The translations under genes and the position numbers were made by a program. The notes below the pieces were generated by a model. It saw only the letters and a list, made by a program, of their open reading frames with translations, searched no databases and was not told where the DNA came from. From NCBI RefSeq assembly GCF_000027165.1, contig NC_013853.1, positions 248,001 to 312,000 of the forward strand: a stretch of DNA of 64,000 nt. The letters run 5' to 3'. Shown one piece after another: positions 47,632-56,527 of the stretch (position 1 is its first letter; each line of letters starts with the position of its first letter). Source of the stretch: Streptococcus mitis B6. Its GTDB lineage: Bacteria > Bacillota > Bacilli > Lactobacillales > Streptococcaceae.

Positions 47632-48562
47632 TCACATGAAAAAAGATGAGCTGTTTGAAGGCTTTTACCTAATCAAGTCAGCTGACCTGAGGCAAACTCG
47701 AGCTGGGAAAAACTACCTAGCCTTTACCTTCCAAGATGATAGTGGCGAGATTGAAGGAAAACTCTGGGATGCTCAACCTCATAACGTTGAGGCCTTTACC
47801 GCAGGTAAGGTTGTCCACATGAAAGGACGCCGAGAAGTTTATAATAACACCCCTCAAGTCAATCAAATTACTCTCCGCCTGCCTCAACATGGCGAACCCA
47901 ATGATCCAGCTGATTTCAAGGTCAAGTCACCAGTTGATGTCAAGGAAATCCGTGACTACATGTCGCAAATGATTTTTAAAATTGAAAATCCTGTTTGGCA
48001 ACGGATTGTCCGAAAGCTCTACACCAAGTATGATAAGGAATTTTACTCCTATCCAGCTGCCAAGACTAATCACCATGCCTTTGAAACGGGTTTGGCTTAT
48101 CATACGGCGACCATGGTACGTTTGGCAGATGCTATTAGCGAAGTCTATCCTCAGCTCAATAAGAGCCTGCTCTATGCGGGGATTATGTTGCATGACTTGG
48201 CTAAAGTTATCGAGTTGACGGGACCAGACCAGACCGAGTACACAGTGCGAGGTAATCTTCTTGGGCATATCGCTCTCATTGATAGTGAAATTACCAAGAC
48301 AGTGATGGAACTCGGCATCGATGATACCAAGGAAGAAGTCGTTCTGCTTCGTCACGTCATCCTTAGTCACCATGGCTTGCTTGAGTATGGAAGTCCAGTC
48401 CGTCCACGCATTATGGAAGCAGAGATTATCCATATGATTGACAATCTGGATGCTAGCATGATGATGATGTCAACAGCTCTTGCTTTGGTGGATAAAGGAG
48501 AGATGACCAATAAAATCTTCGCTATGGACAATCGTTCCTTCTATAAACCAGATTTAGATTAA
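47621..48562 (+). CDS. cbf1: 3'-5' exoribonuclease YhaM/Cbf1
   Basis: A 313-residue exoribonuclease. An N-terminal OB fold (AFTFQDDSGEIEGKLWDA) is joined to an HD domain with the metal ligands NHHAFETGLAYHT, GIMLHDLAKVIE and LRHVILSHHGLLEYG. In pneumococcus Cbf1 trims 3' ends of RNAs, including small regulatory RNAs. The start MKISHM follows GAGGAAG inside the rmuC end. The IS30 copy 2 lies 16 bp after the stop and has displaced whatever 3' end signal was there. Confidence 0.93.
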   Translation: MKISHMKKDELFEGFYLIKSADLRQTRAGKNYLAFTFQDDSGEIEGKLWDAQPHNVEAFTAGKVVHMKGRREVYNNTPQVNQITLRLPQHGEPNDPADFKVKSPVDVKEIRDYMSQMIFKIENPVWQRIVRKLYTKYDKEFYSYPAAKTNHHAFETGLAYHTATMVRLADAISEVYPQLNKSLLYAGIMLHDLAKVIELTGPDQTEYTVRGNLLGHIALIDSEITKTVMELGIDDTKEEVVLLRHVILSHHGLLEYGSPVRPRIMEAEIIHMIDNLDASMMMMSTALALVDKGEMTNKIFAMDNRSFYKPDLD

Positions 48563-48578
48563 TAATTTAAGAAAAATG

Positions 48579-50121
48579 GGTAACTTCTAAAACTAACTTC
48601 CAGTTTCCCACAACCTAGCTTTTAGTATGAGAAAAACGCGTGAAATCAGTGGAAATCCGTCTTAGACTAACTTCCACTGGTTTTCTTTTTCTTGATATAT
48701 AAGGGTTCAAAAGCGAAAAGACTCAGAAAAAAGTGCACGACAAATAGCCCTAAAACAGAGTCGTCTTAGAGTAAATTCCAGTTGCTAGCGTTTAGTGTGA
48801 GACTTTTCGATGGTGATAAGATGTGTAGTTAGAGGGGAAAATTCCCTTTATTTCAATAAATCAGGTGATAGGTGTGTGTCTTCTGGTTTGACAAATTGGC
48901 AACCCAGAAGAGCAGCGATGTCCTCGCCAAAGGTGAAGGTGAAGATGTCGTAAGCAGATTTTCCTTGAAACTCTTCTCGTTTCAAGGAATTGACATGGGA
49001 AATGACTAGATTGACGTCTTTCTGAGTCAGCTGGTCAAAGGAAGTGCCCTTGGGAAGAATGGCTCGCAAAACCGTATGGTTCTTCTCAATCCGCCCCTTC
49101 TGGTCAGGACGGCTAGGGTCGCAGAAGTAGAGGTGAGACTTCCCATCAATGTCTCGCTCAAGCTCCTCCACATAGGCGAACTCAGATCCGTTGTCTGTGA
49201 GAATGACAGGGAACAGCTGATGGAACGCACACCCTCCGTCCATGACTCTTTCTTTCAAAGCTGCGAATTTAGTGGCGACTTCCAGAGCAGTCTTGTTGTC
49301 CAAAAGCAAGGCGAAGAGGAAGTTGCAGAAGGAAACGTTGAAGGTGAGCAGTAGCTTTCCACCAGGTCTGCCGATGACCGTGTCCATTTCCAACCATTTG
49401 AAGAAATCATCTGTTTCTCGTAACTCTTGGAAATCTTGATAGGTCCGCCCAATTTTCAGCTCTTTAGGAATAGCTACTTTTCTGGATTTTCTGCGTTCCT
49501 TGAACGTGACCATCCGAGGGAAATCAATGGGCTTGGCTGTCAGATAGCCCAGCTTGGCATGCCGATACACCGTAGCTTTCGACACAGGTAGGTTATGTGT
49601 CTGAATGATATGGTAGATGCTTTGTTTCTTCTGGATGCCTTGGGTTAAGACCTTGTCCATCTGATAAAAACTTTCCTTGTTTAGGGGAATTCCCTGTCTG
49701 GATTCCCTCAACATAGTCTCGTACTGCTCCTGTGCCTTTTTCGCGTAGTAAAGATAGCGGTTAAACCCACAATCCGTCCTCTTTTTTGGACAGTTGTTAC
49801 AGACATAAGGAGCTTTTTTGAGAAGAGGGCAATCCGTGCAATCAGATTTGACGGATGTTGGATGCATGATGCGATTGCGCTTGATTTCCTTTGAAATCGT
49901 TGACGGGTCTTTCCCCATCTTCTCAGCGATGGAACGGAAAGTCTCCTGTTGGCTGATTCCAGTTTGGATGTCAATACGGTCTTCTAGAGTGAGATGTTTT
50001 TGTTTTTTCGTCATGAGGTACCTCCTCACGAAAAGTCTCAGACTTAATTCTAGCATAATTCATCGTCTGAGACTAACTTCCAGTTTTGGGAGAGAGATGG
50101 AAGTTACTTTGAGAAGTTACG
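48579..50121 (-). mobile_element. IS30-family insertion sequence, copy 2, intact (1543 bp)
   Basis: Same ends and length as copy 1 at 899-2441, differing, as far as I could compare, at only four positions (49280, 49289, 49300, 49309). Flanked by a perfect 13-bp repeat TTTAAGAAAAATG at 48566-48578 and 50122-50134. It lies between cbf1 and purR, without breaking either gene. Confidence 0.93.
48848..50014 (-). CDS. IS30-family transposase, copy 2
   Basis: 388 residues, the same as copy 1 except for LLLDNKTAL in place of LLLNNKTAL. The full DDE triad and HTH are present. Start chosen by GAGGAGG, as for copy 1. Likely functional. Confidence 0.93.
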   Translation of the reverse strand: MTKKQKHLTLEDRIDIQTGISQQETFRSIAEKMGKDPSTISKEIKRNRIMHPTSVKSDCTDCPLLKKAPYVCNNCPKKRTDCGFNRYLYYAKKAQEQYETMLRESRQGIPLNKESFYQMDKVLTQGIQKKQSIYHIIQTHNLPVSKATVYRHAKLGYLTAKPIDFPRMVTFKERRKSRKVAIPKELKIGRTYQDFQELRETDDFFKWLEMDTVIGRPGGKLLLTFNVSFCNFLFALLLDNKTALEVATKFAALKERVMDGGCAFHQLFPVILTDNGSEFAYVEELERDIDGKSHLYFCDPSRPDQKGRIEKNHTVLRAILPKGTSFDQLTQKDVNLVISHVNSLKREEFQGKSAYDIFTFTFGEDIAALLGCQFVKPEDTHLSPDLLK

Positions 50122-50176
50122 TTTAAGAAAAATGAGCGTTTTTTAGGATAAGAATGTTCGTTTTTTTATGTGAATA

Positions 50177-50185
50177 TGGTATAAT
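50177..50185 (+). promoter_or_regulatory. purR promoter (extended -10)
   Basis: TGGTATAAT, 38 bp before the purR start and 56 bp from the right end of IS30 copy 2, so the native promoter survived the insertion. Confidence 0.65.
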
Positions 50186-50223
50186 AGATAAAATATCAAA
50201 ATTAAATGAAATGGGAAATAGAA

Positions 50224-51051
50224 ATGAAATTAAGAAGAAGTGATCGGATGGTTGTCATTTCCAACTATTTGATTAATAATCCTTATAAACTAACTAGTCT
50301 TAATACTTTTGCTGAAAAGTATGAATCTGCTAAGTCATCCATCTCAGAGGATATCGTGATTATCAAACGCGCCTTTGAGGAAATTGAAATCGGTCATATC
50401 CAGACAGTAACTGGTGCTGGTGGTGGTGTCATTTTCACACCATCAATCTCAAGCCATGATGCCAAGGAAATGGTTGAGGACTTACGTGCCAAGTTGTCAG
50501 AAAGTGACCGTATCTTGCCAGGTGGTTACATCTACCTGTCTGATCTGCTTAGCACATCAGCCATCTTGAAAAATATTGGTCGCATTATTGCCAAGAGCTT
50601 TATGGACCAAAAAATTGATGCGGTTATGACAGTAGCGACTAAGGGTGTTCCACTTGCAAATGCAGTTGCCAATGTCCTCAATGTTCCCTTTGTCATTGTG
50701 CGCCGTGACTTGAAAATTACCGAAGGTTCAACTGTTAGCGTCAACTATGTATCCGGTTCAAGTGGTGACCGCATTGAGAAAATGTTCCTTTCAAAACGTA
50801 GTCTCAAGGCAGGAAGCCGTGTCTTGATTGTGGATGACTTCTTGAAAGGCGGAGGAACTGTCAACGGGATGATCAGCCTCTTGCGTGAGTTTGATTCAGA
50901 GTTGGCAGGTGTATTTTTCTTTGCGGACAATGCCCAAGAAGAACGTGAAAAGCAGTTTGACTACAAGTCACTCTTGAAGGTAACCAATATTGATGTCAAG
51001 AACCAAGACATCGATGTTGAGGTTGGCAATATCTTTGACGAAGATAAATAA
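50224..51051 (+). CDS. purR: Purine operon regulator PurR
   Basis: A 275-residue Gram-positive PurR with an N-terminal winged helix (about 1-75: RRSDRMVVISNYLINNPYK, AEKYESAKSSISEDIVIIK) and a phosphoribosyltransferase-like domain with the PRPP loop VLIVDDFLKGGGTVNG (about 200-215). It controls purine genes in response to PRPP. The start is MKLRRSD; an ATG six codons upstream is possible. Ribosome-binding site is weak. Confidence 0.93.
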   Translation: MKLRRSDRMVVISNYLINNPYKLTSLNTFAEKYESAKSSISEDIVIIKRAFEEIEIGHIQTVTGAGGGVIFTPSISSHDAKEMVEDLRAKLSESDRILPGGYIYLSDLLSTSAILKNIGRIIAKSFMDQKIDAVMTVATKGVPLANAVANVLNVPFVIVRRDLKITEGSTVSVNYVSGSSGDRIEKMFLSKRSLKAGSRVLIVDDFLKGGGTVNGMISLLREFDSELAGVFFFADNAQEEREKQFDYKSLLKVTNIDVKNQDIDVEVGNIFDEDK

Positions 51052-51062
51052 GAGATAGAACC

Positions 51063-51092
51063 AAAGGTTGGAACGATTGTCCCAGCCTTTCT
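51063..51092 (+). terminator. Possible purR terminator
   Basis: AAAGGTTGG with CCAGCCTTT (one G-T pair), followed by CTTTG. Confidence 0.45.
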
Positions 51093-51117
51093 TTGCAAAT
51101 AGAATAGAAGGAAGCTT

Positions 51118-52368
51118 ATGAAAACACCATTTATCAATAGAGAAGAGTTAGAAAAGATTATTGCTGAGTTCCCAACTCCCTTTCACTTGTATGATGAGAA
51201 GGGGATTCGTGAGAAGGCAAGAGCCGTCAACCAAGCCTTTTCGTGGAACAAGGGCTTTAAGGAATATTTTGCAGTTAAGGCTACTCCAACACCAGCTATT
51301 TTGAAAATTCTCAAAGAGGAAGGCTGTGGTGTGGACTGCTCTAGTTATGTAGAACTTTTGATGAGTCATAAACTGAATTTCTCTGGTTCTGAGATTATGT
51401 TCTCTTCTAACAACACGCCAGACAAGGAATACGCCTATGCACGTGAATTGGGTGCGACCATTAACTTGGATGCCTTTGAAGATATTGAACATCTAGAGCG
51501 TGCAGCAGGAATTCCAGAAATCATCTCTTGTCGTTATAATCCTGGAGGCGTTTTTGAACTGGGAACAGATATTATGGACAATCCTGGAGAAGCCAAGTTT
51601 GGCATGACCAAGGACCAGCTCTTTGAAGCTTTTGCCATCTTGAAGGAAAAAGGAGCCAAGACTTTTGGGATTCACTCCTTCCTAGCGTCCAATACCGTGA
51701 CCCATCTCTATTATCCGGAGTTGGCTCGTCAGCTTTTTGAATTGGCTGTTGAAATCAAGGAAAAGTTGGGCATTTCTCTAGACTTTATCAATCTTTCTGG
51801 CGGTATTGGTGTCAACTATCGTCCTGAGCAGGAGCCAAATGATATCGCCTTGATTGGTGAGGGAGTTCGTAAGGTGTATGAAGAGGTTCTTACGCCAGCA
51901 GGCCTTGGTCAGGTTAAGATTTTCACCGAATTGGGTCGTTTTATGTTGGCACCTCACGGTGCTTTGGTCACAAGAGTTACCCATAAGAAGAAAACCTACC
52001 GTACCTATCTAGGTGTGGATGCATCAGCAGTCAACCTCATGCGTCCAGCTATGTATGGAGCCTACCATCATATTACTAACGTAACCCATCCAGATGGACC
52101 AGCTGAAGTGGTAGATGTGGTTGGTTCACTCTGTGAAAACAATGATAAATTTGCAGTGAATCGTGAACTGCCTCATACAGAAATCGGTGATTTGCTGGTA
52201 ATTCATGATACAGGTGCCCACGGATTTTCAATGGGCTACCAGTACAACGCCAAACTTCGTTCTGCGGAAATCCTCTATACCGAAGAAGGCAAAGCCCGTC
52301 AAATCCGCCGTGCAGAGCGCCCTGATGACTATTTTGCAACCTTGTATGGTTTTGATTTTGAAGAATAA
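51118..52368 (+). CDS. lysA: Diaminopimelate decarboxylase
   Basis: A 416-residue fold-type III PLP decarboxylase, last step of lysine synthesis. The PLP Lys is in EYFAVKATPTPAILKIL (about 43-59). Other family segments: INLSGGIGVNYRPEQ, TELGRFMLAPHGALVT, VGSLCENNDKFA (the conserved Cys) and HDTGAHGFSMGYQYN. A related carboxynorspermidine decarboxylase is possible but the Cys-Glu motif favours LysA. Confidence 0.85.
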   Translation: MKTPFINREELEKIIAEFPTPFHLYDEKGIREKARAVNQAFSWNKGFKEYFAVKATPTPAILKILKEEGCGVDCSSYVELLMSHKLNFSGSEIMFSSNNTPDKEYAYARELGATINLDAFEDIEHLERAAGIPEIISCRYNPGGVFELGTDIMDNPGEAKFGMTKDQLFEAFAILKEKGAKTFGIHSFLASNTVTHLYYPELARQLFELAVEIKEKLGISLDFINLSGGIGVNYRPEQEPNDIALIGEGVRKVYEEVLTPAGLGQVKIFTELGRFMLAPHGALVTRVTHKKKTYRTYLGVDASAVNLMRPAMYGAYHHITNVTHPDGPAEVVDVVGSLCENNDKFAVNRELPHTEIGDLLVIHDTGAHGFSMGYQYNAKLRSAEILYTEEGKARQIRRAERPDDYFATLYGFDFEE

Positions 52369-52431
52369 AATGATAAGTAATTGAAAATGAAATTGAAAAA
52401 CAGATTGCTTTCTAAAAAATAGGCAAAAATC

Positions 52432-52479
52432 TTGTTTTTCCTTCAAGTCGTGATATAATAAAACTATAAAACGTTTTCA
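52432..52479 (+). promoter_or_regulatory. pflA promoter with downstream cre-like site
   Basis: -35-like TTGTTT (52432-52437), 16-bp spacer, extended -10 TGATATAAT (52451-52459). ATAAAACGTTTTCA (52466-52479), whose reverse is TGAAAACGTTTTAT, overlaps the expected start of transcription. It has the same form as the site in the manL promoter. CcpA would act as a block here. Confidence 0.6.
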
Positions 52480-52493
52480 AGGAAGGTAACGAT

Positions 52494-53288
52494 ATGTCTG
52501 AAGAAACAATTGATTATGGACAAGTGACAGGAATGGTGCATTCGACAGAAAGTTTTGGGGCGGTAGATGGCCCTGGTATTCGCTTTATTGTCTTTTTGCA
52601 GGGCTGTCACATGCGTTGCCAGTATTGCCATAACCCGGATACTTGGGCTATGGAGTCCAATAAATCACGTGAACGGACGGTAGATGATGTCTTGACAGAG
52701 GCCTTGCGCTACCGCGGTTTCTGGGGGAATAAGGGTGGGATTACAGTCAGTGGAGGAGAAGCCCTCTTGCAGATTGATTTCTTGATTGCCCTCTTTACCA
52801 AGGCCAAAGAACATGGAATCCACTGTACCTTGGATACCTGTGCACTGCCTTTCCGTAATAAACCACGTTACCTTGAGAAGTTTGACAAGCTCATGGCTGT
52901 CACTGACTTGGTTCTCTTGGATATCAAGGAAATCGACGAAGAACAGCACAAGATTGTCACTAGCCAAACCAATAAAAATATCTTGGCTTGTGCCCAGTAT
53001 CTATCAGATATTGGAAAACCTGTCTGGATTCGCCATGTGCTAGTTCCGGGATTAACAGATAGAGATGATGACTTGATTGAACTTGGTAAGTTCGTCAAGA
53101 CCCTCAAAAATGTTGATAAGTTTGAAATTCTACCTTATCACACCATGGGTGAGTTCAAGTGGCGTGAATTGGGAATCCCATATTCACTTGAAGGAGTCAA
53201 ACCACCGACAGCAGATCGTGTCAAGAACGCTAAAAAACTCATGGATACCGAAAGTTACCAAGACTATATGAAACGTGTACATGGATAA
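52494..53288 (+). CDS. pflA: Pyruvate formate-lyase activating enzyme
   Basis: A 264-residue radical SAM enzyme that installs the glycyl radical on pyruvate formate-lyase. The iron-sulfur Cys motif is C38-H-M-R-C42-Q-Y-C45. GVTVSGGE-like GITVSGGEALLQ and HVLVPGLTD are present. AAGGAAGG precedes the ATG. Monocistronic with a terminator. Confidence 0.95.
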   Translation: MSEETIDYGQVTGMVHSTESFGAVDGPGIRFIVFLQGCHMRCQYCHNPDTWAMESNKSRERTVDDVLTEALRYRGFWGNKGGITVSGGEALLQIDFLIALFTKAKEHGIHCTLDTCALPFRNKPRYLEKFDKLMAVTDLVLLDIKEIDEEQHKIVTSQTNKNILACAQYLSDIGKPVWIRHVLVPGLTDRDDDLIELGKFVKTLKNVDKFEILPYHTMGEFKWRELGIPYSLEGVKPPTADRVKNAKKLMDTESYQDYMKRVHG

Positions 53289-53293
53289 AAAAG

Positions 53294-53320
53294 AAGCCTG
53301 ATGGAAACATCGGGCTTTTA
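53294..53320 (+). terminator. pflA terminator
   Basis: AAGCCTGATG, loop GAAA, CATCGGGCTT, then TTA. Confidence 0.8.
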
Positions 53321-53360
53321 AGTTTACACAAATATATATAATTAAATAAAACAAAATTTT

Positions 53361-53464
53361 ATACTCTTCGAAAATCTCTTCAAACCGCGTCAGCGTCGCC
53401 TTACTGTACTCAAGTATAGCTTGCGGCTAGCTTCCTAGTTTGCTCTTTGATTTTCATTGAGTAT
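53361..53464 (-). repeat. BOX element lacking boxB (C-A on + strand)
   Basis: ATACTCTTCGAAAATC to TTTTCATTGAGTAT with no B hairpin; the join is TACTGTACTCAAGTATAGC. It marks the left edge of the accessory ABC/two-component cassette. Confidence 0.9.
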
Positions 53465-53560
53465 TAAATCTTTTGACTCTTAAAATTCTGAAAAAAATCC
53501 GAAAAAGAATGTGTAAGATATAGTTACTTTTAGAAATATTAAATAGAATAGGAGAACATC

Positions 53561-54271
53561 ATGGAACAAAGTATTACTATTAAAAATTTATGTAAGTCAT
53601 ATGGCCAAACTCAAATTTTAAAAGATATTTCTTTTGAAGCAAAAGCAGGTAGAGTGACTGCTTTCCTAGGTCCAAATGGAGCTGGAAAAAGTTCAACCTT
53701 ACGTATTTTATTAGGATTAGACAAAGCAACATCTGGTCTTACTAAAATTGGAGATCAAACTTATAAGGAATTAAAATTTCCTCTAAAAACTGTAGGAGCT
53801 TCATTTGACAGTGTAGGTGCTCCTGATGATCGGACTGTTTATCAACATTTGAAAATTGTTGCTGCTAGTAATGGGATATCCAGTCAGCGAATTGAGCAAG
53901 TCTTGGATATGGTGGATATTAGTCATAAGAAAAAATCTAAAATTGGGAAATTATCATTAGGAGAAGGACAACGCTTGGAAATTGCAACAGCTCTATTAGG
54001 CAATCCTCAATATCTGATATTGGATGAACCGACTAATGGGTTGGATCCAAGAGGAATTCGGTGGTTTAGAGAGTTTATAAAAAAACAAGCTCAAGAAGGG
54101 AAGACAGTCTTGCTATCATCTCATATATTATCGGAAGTGGAAGCAGTAACAGATGATGTAGTTATCATAAATAAAGGAAAAGTTCTTATAAAAGGGACTT
54201 TACAAGAAGTGATGAAAAATCTTTCTTCACTAGAAGAAGTCTTCTTTAGTTTAACAGAGGGAGGAAAGTGA
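53561..54271 (+). CDS. ABC transporter ATP-binding protein (BcrA/lantibiotic-immunity type)
   Basis: A 236-residue ATPase. Walker A GPNGAGKSST (about 38-47), signature LSLGEGQRLEIA (about 131; the usual LSGGQ is LSLGEG), Walker B YLILDEPTNGLDP (about 151-163) and the H-loop SSHILSE. It belongs to the CcmA/BcrA group that exports bacitracin or lantibiotic-type peptides. It is followed by two permease genes and a two-component system. AT-rich; a promoter around 53500-53530 is likely but not sharp. Confidence 0.92.
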   Translation: MEQSITIKNLCKSYGQTQILKDISFEAKAGRVTAFLGPNGAGKSSTLRILLGLDKATSGLTKIGDQTYKELKFPLKTVGASFDSVGAPDDRTVYQHLKIVAASNGISSQRIEQVLDMVDISHKKKSKIGKLSLGEGQRLEIATALLGNPQYLILDEPTNGLDPRGIRWFREFIKKQAQEGKTVLLSSHILSEVEAVTDDVVIINKGKVLIKGTLQEVMKNLSSLEEVFFSLTEGGK

Positions 54272-54272
54272 C

Positions 54273-55058
54273 ATGGCACTTATTTACTCTCTTCATTCTG
54301 AAATATTGAAATTACTTTATAAGAGAGCTACTCATGTTGTACTATTCTTGATACTGGTATTTCAAACGTTTTTAGCAAATATTGGTGCTTCTCAAATTGT
54401 TTTAGTTGGTATTCATGCTACACCAGAGACAAATCCAGATTTAGCAGAAGCCATACCTCCTATTGAATTTTTAGGTTTTGATGTCACTTTATTTGGTGTT
54501 TTTATTATGATTATCCTAGGCTCAATTTACGGAGCCGAGGAGTATAAATGCTCTGCTATTCGTACAAGTCTCCTCGCTATTACAAATCGAAGTACTTTCC
54601 TAGTTTCAAAAACATTAGTTTGGCTTGTATTTTCTTTTTTCATTTCCTTTCTATCAATATTCTTGACGATTAACATGACACATTATGTTTTAGGACAAGA
54701 TGGCTTATTGCTTTTTTCACTAAATGGAAGAGTTTGGTTCTATATATTTTTAGCCAGTATAGCTTGGACTTTGTTGGGACTGCTAGCCTATATTATGGCT
54801 TTGACATTTAAAACATCCATTGTTCCTCTATTATTTTTGCTTCCTCAAGTCTACAATTTAGGAACATTCTTAGCAAACTATATATCAGTTGCAAAATTTC
54901 TTCCAGTTGCATTGGGGCAAGGATTGATTGCTACATCTCCTAAAATTTTAGAACATAATAGTTTACAAAATATTTTATTTTTACTTTGTTGGAACTTCTC
55001 ATTCTTGGCTTTAGCAATTTACCGCTTACTTAAGTCAGATATTGGAGGAGGTGAATAA
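54273..55058 (+). CDS. ABC transporter permease 1
   Basis: A 261-residue membrane protein with about six helices (residues 18-40, 68-86, 110-135, 153-178, 185-207, 232-253). It is similar in layout to ABC-2 type permeases of peptide-antibiotic immunity transporters (starts with SEILKLLYKRATHVVLF). 1-bp gap from the ATPase. Substrate unknown. Confidence 0.85.
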   Translation: MALIYSLHSEILKLLYKRATHVVLFLILVFQTFLANIGASQIVLVGIHATPETNPDLAEAIPPIEFLGFDVTLFGVFIMIILGSIYGAEEYKCSAIRTSLLAITNRSTFLVSKTLVWLVFSFFISFLSIFLTINMTHYVLGQDGLLLFSLNGRVWFYIFLASIAWTLLGLLAYIMALTFKTSIVPLLFLLPQVYNLGTFLANYISVAKFLPVALGQGLIATSPKILEHNSLQNILFLLCWNFSFLALAIYRLLKSDIGGGE

Positions 55059-55059
55059 G

Positions 55060-55779
55060 TTGAAAGAGCAACTTAAAAGTGAGTATCTCAAGTTTATGAT
55101 GAATACTTGGCACTGGTTGATTATAGGTGCTCTATTACTGTGTGTTCCAGCGATGGTTATTTTTTTAAATAGTAAGCCAGACCAGTTGACCTTACAGTTT
55201 GTTTTGGAACAGCTACTTCAAAGTCTCTATTTAGGACAGGCAGGTTTCATTAGTCTAGCGGTTCTATTTATAGGTCAAGAATTTACAGGTTCTAGCCTTC
55301 GTACCAGTTTTCTTACATGTCCAAATCGTTTAAAATTTATAATCTGTAAACTAGCTGTTGTATTATGTATGGAAATTGTATTATTGGTTGCTGTCATATC
55401 ATTATGTATACTAATCGCGCAAGGATACTACAATATCAATCTTTTGAGTAATATTAAACATGTTCTAACAATTCTATTTCCAGCTTGTATTTCTATTCTA
55501 ACCTTCGCTCTTTTAAGTGGTATTTTTGTATTTATTTCCCAGTCCTTTATCTTAATTCTGGGAATCAGTTTATCCCTTTTATTGGGGTTGGGACAAATGT
55601 TACTACAATTCAGTTCTTTTTTCAGAAATTTACCATTACTAGCTAGTATGAATTGTTTTTATCCCTATCCATTGTCGCTTTATTATCCAGTGTGGCAAGG
55701 CTTAGGGATACAAATAGTTTGGTTATTAATTGTTTTTCTATTTGCTACACTGATACTTATAGGAAGAAATGTACGCTAA
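55060..55779 (+). CDS. ABC transporter permease 2
   Basis: A 239-residue six-helix ABC-2-type permease (KEQLKSEYLKFMMNTWHWLIIG at the N-terminus). The start is TTG at 55060: GGAGGAGG lies 8 bases upstream, inside the end of permease 1, whose stop is at 55056-55058. An ATG at 55042 would lie within or before that site and is less likely. It pairs with permease 1. Confidence 0.83.
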   Translation: MKEQLKSEYLKFMMNTWHWLIIGALLLCVPAMVIFLNSKPDQLTLQFVLEQLLQSLYLGQAGFISLAVLFIGQEFTGSSLRTSFLTCPNRLKFIICKLAVVLCMEIVLLVAVISLCILIAQGYYNINLLSNIKHVLTILFPACISILTFALLSGIFVFISQSFILILGISLSLLLGLGQMLLQFSSFFRNLPLLASMNCFYPYPLSLYYPVWQGLGIQIVWLLIVFLFATLILIGRNVR

Positions 55780-55805
55780 AGACAGGGGATATCCTGTCTT
55801 TTTCT
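55778..55805 (+). terminator. Terminator/attenuator between the ABC genes and the two-component genes
   Basis: AGACAGG, loop, CCTGTCT, then TTTTC. Confidence 0.75.
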
Positions 55806-55812
55806 CGGTTAG

Positions 55813-55821
55813 TGCTATAAT
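55813..55821 (+). promoter_or_regulatory. Promoter of the two-component genes (extended -10)
   Basis: TGCTATAAT, 19 bp before the response regulator ATG, with AGGAGGG between. Confidence 0.65.
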
Positions 55822-55840
55822 ATATTCAGGAGGGTGAGTT

Positions 55841-56527
55841 ATGGCTTATAAAATTTTGGTTGTAGATGATGATCTTGCTATTCTTCGCCTAATAAAAAAA
55901 GTACTAGAATATGAAAAATATGAAGTAGTCATACGAAATAAGATAGAAGAGATTGATCTTTGTGATTTTATAGGATTTGACTTGATTTTATTAGATATTA
56001 TGATGCCTGTTAGTGGTTTAGAAATCTGTCAGATGATTCGCGAGCAGATAACTGTTCCTATCTGTTTTATAACTGCCAAGGATATGGATGAAGATTTAGT
56101 AGCTGGAATCAATGCAGGTGCTGATGATTATATTATGAAGCCCTTTAGTATGCAAGAATTGTTAGCACGTGTTAAAATGCACTTACGTCGTGAAGAACGG
56201 ATTAAAGGAAATGTTCATCAAATAAAGATTGGGAAGCTTATACTATATACGGATAGTAAGGAACTATTTGTAAATGATGATAAGATTGCTCTGACAAGGA
56301 GGGAATTTGACATAGTGAATCTTTTGGCAAGTAACCCAAGTAAAATATATTCTATTGAGGAAATTTATAATTATCTATATCCACAAAGTTCAGAAGCGCT
56401 TTTACGTTCGGTTTCAGAGTACATTTATCAAATTCGTCAAAAGCTGAAACCTTATCAATTAAATCCAATTAAAACCTTGTACGGTGGAGGATATCAATGG
56501 GTAGAATCAAAAGTTTTAGACAATTAA
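55841..56527 (+). CDS. OmpR-family response regulator
   Basis: A 228-residue regulator. The receiver domain has DDD at 9-11, the phosphoacceptor D52 (LLDIMMP) and K-P near 103 (YIMKPFS). The winged-helix output domain is at about 128-225 (LTRREFDIVNLLASNP, YIYQIRQKL, TLYGGGYQW). Its gene overlaps the kinase gene by 31 bp. It probably controls the upstream ABC operon. The regulator itself is intact. Confidence 0.93.
   Translation: MAYKILVVDDDLAILRLIKKVLEYEKYEVVIRNKIEEIDLCDFIGFDLILLDIMMPVSGLEICQMIREQITVPICFITAKDMDEDLVAGINAGADDYIMKPFSMQELLARVKMHLRREERIKGNVHQIKIGKLILYTDSKELFVNDDKIALTRREFDIVNLLASNPSKIYSIEEIYNYLYPQSSEALLRSVSEYIYQIRQKLKPYQLNPIKTLYGGGYQWVESKVLDN

Noticed and set aside
52466..52479. 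Considered as part of a short terminator hairpin
   Set aside because: No G/C stem and no T-run; position at +1 of an extended -10 promoter fits an operator better.
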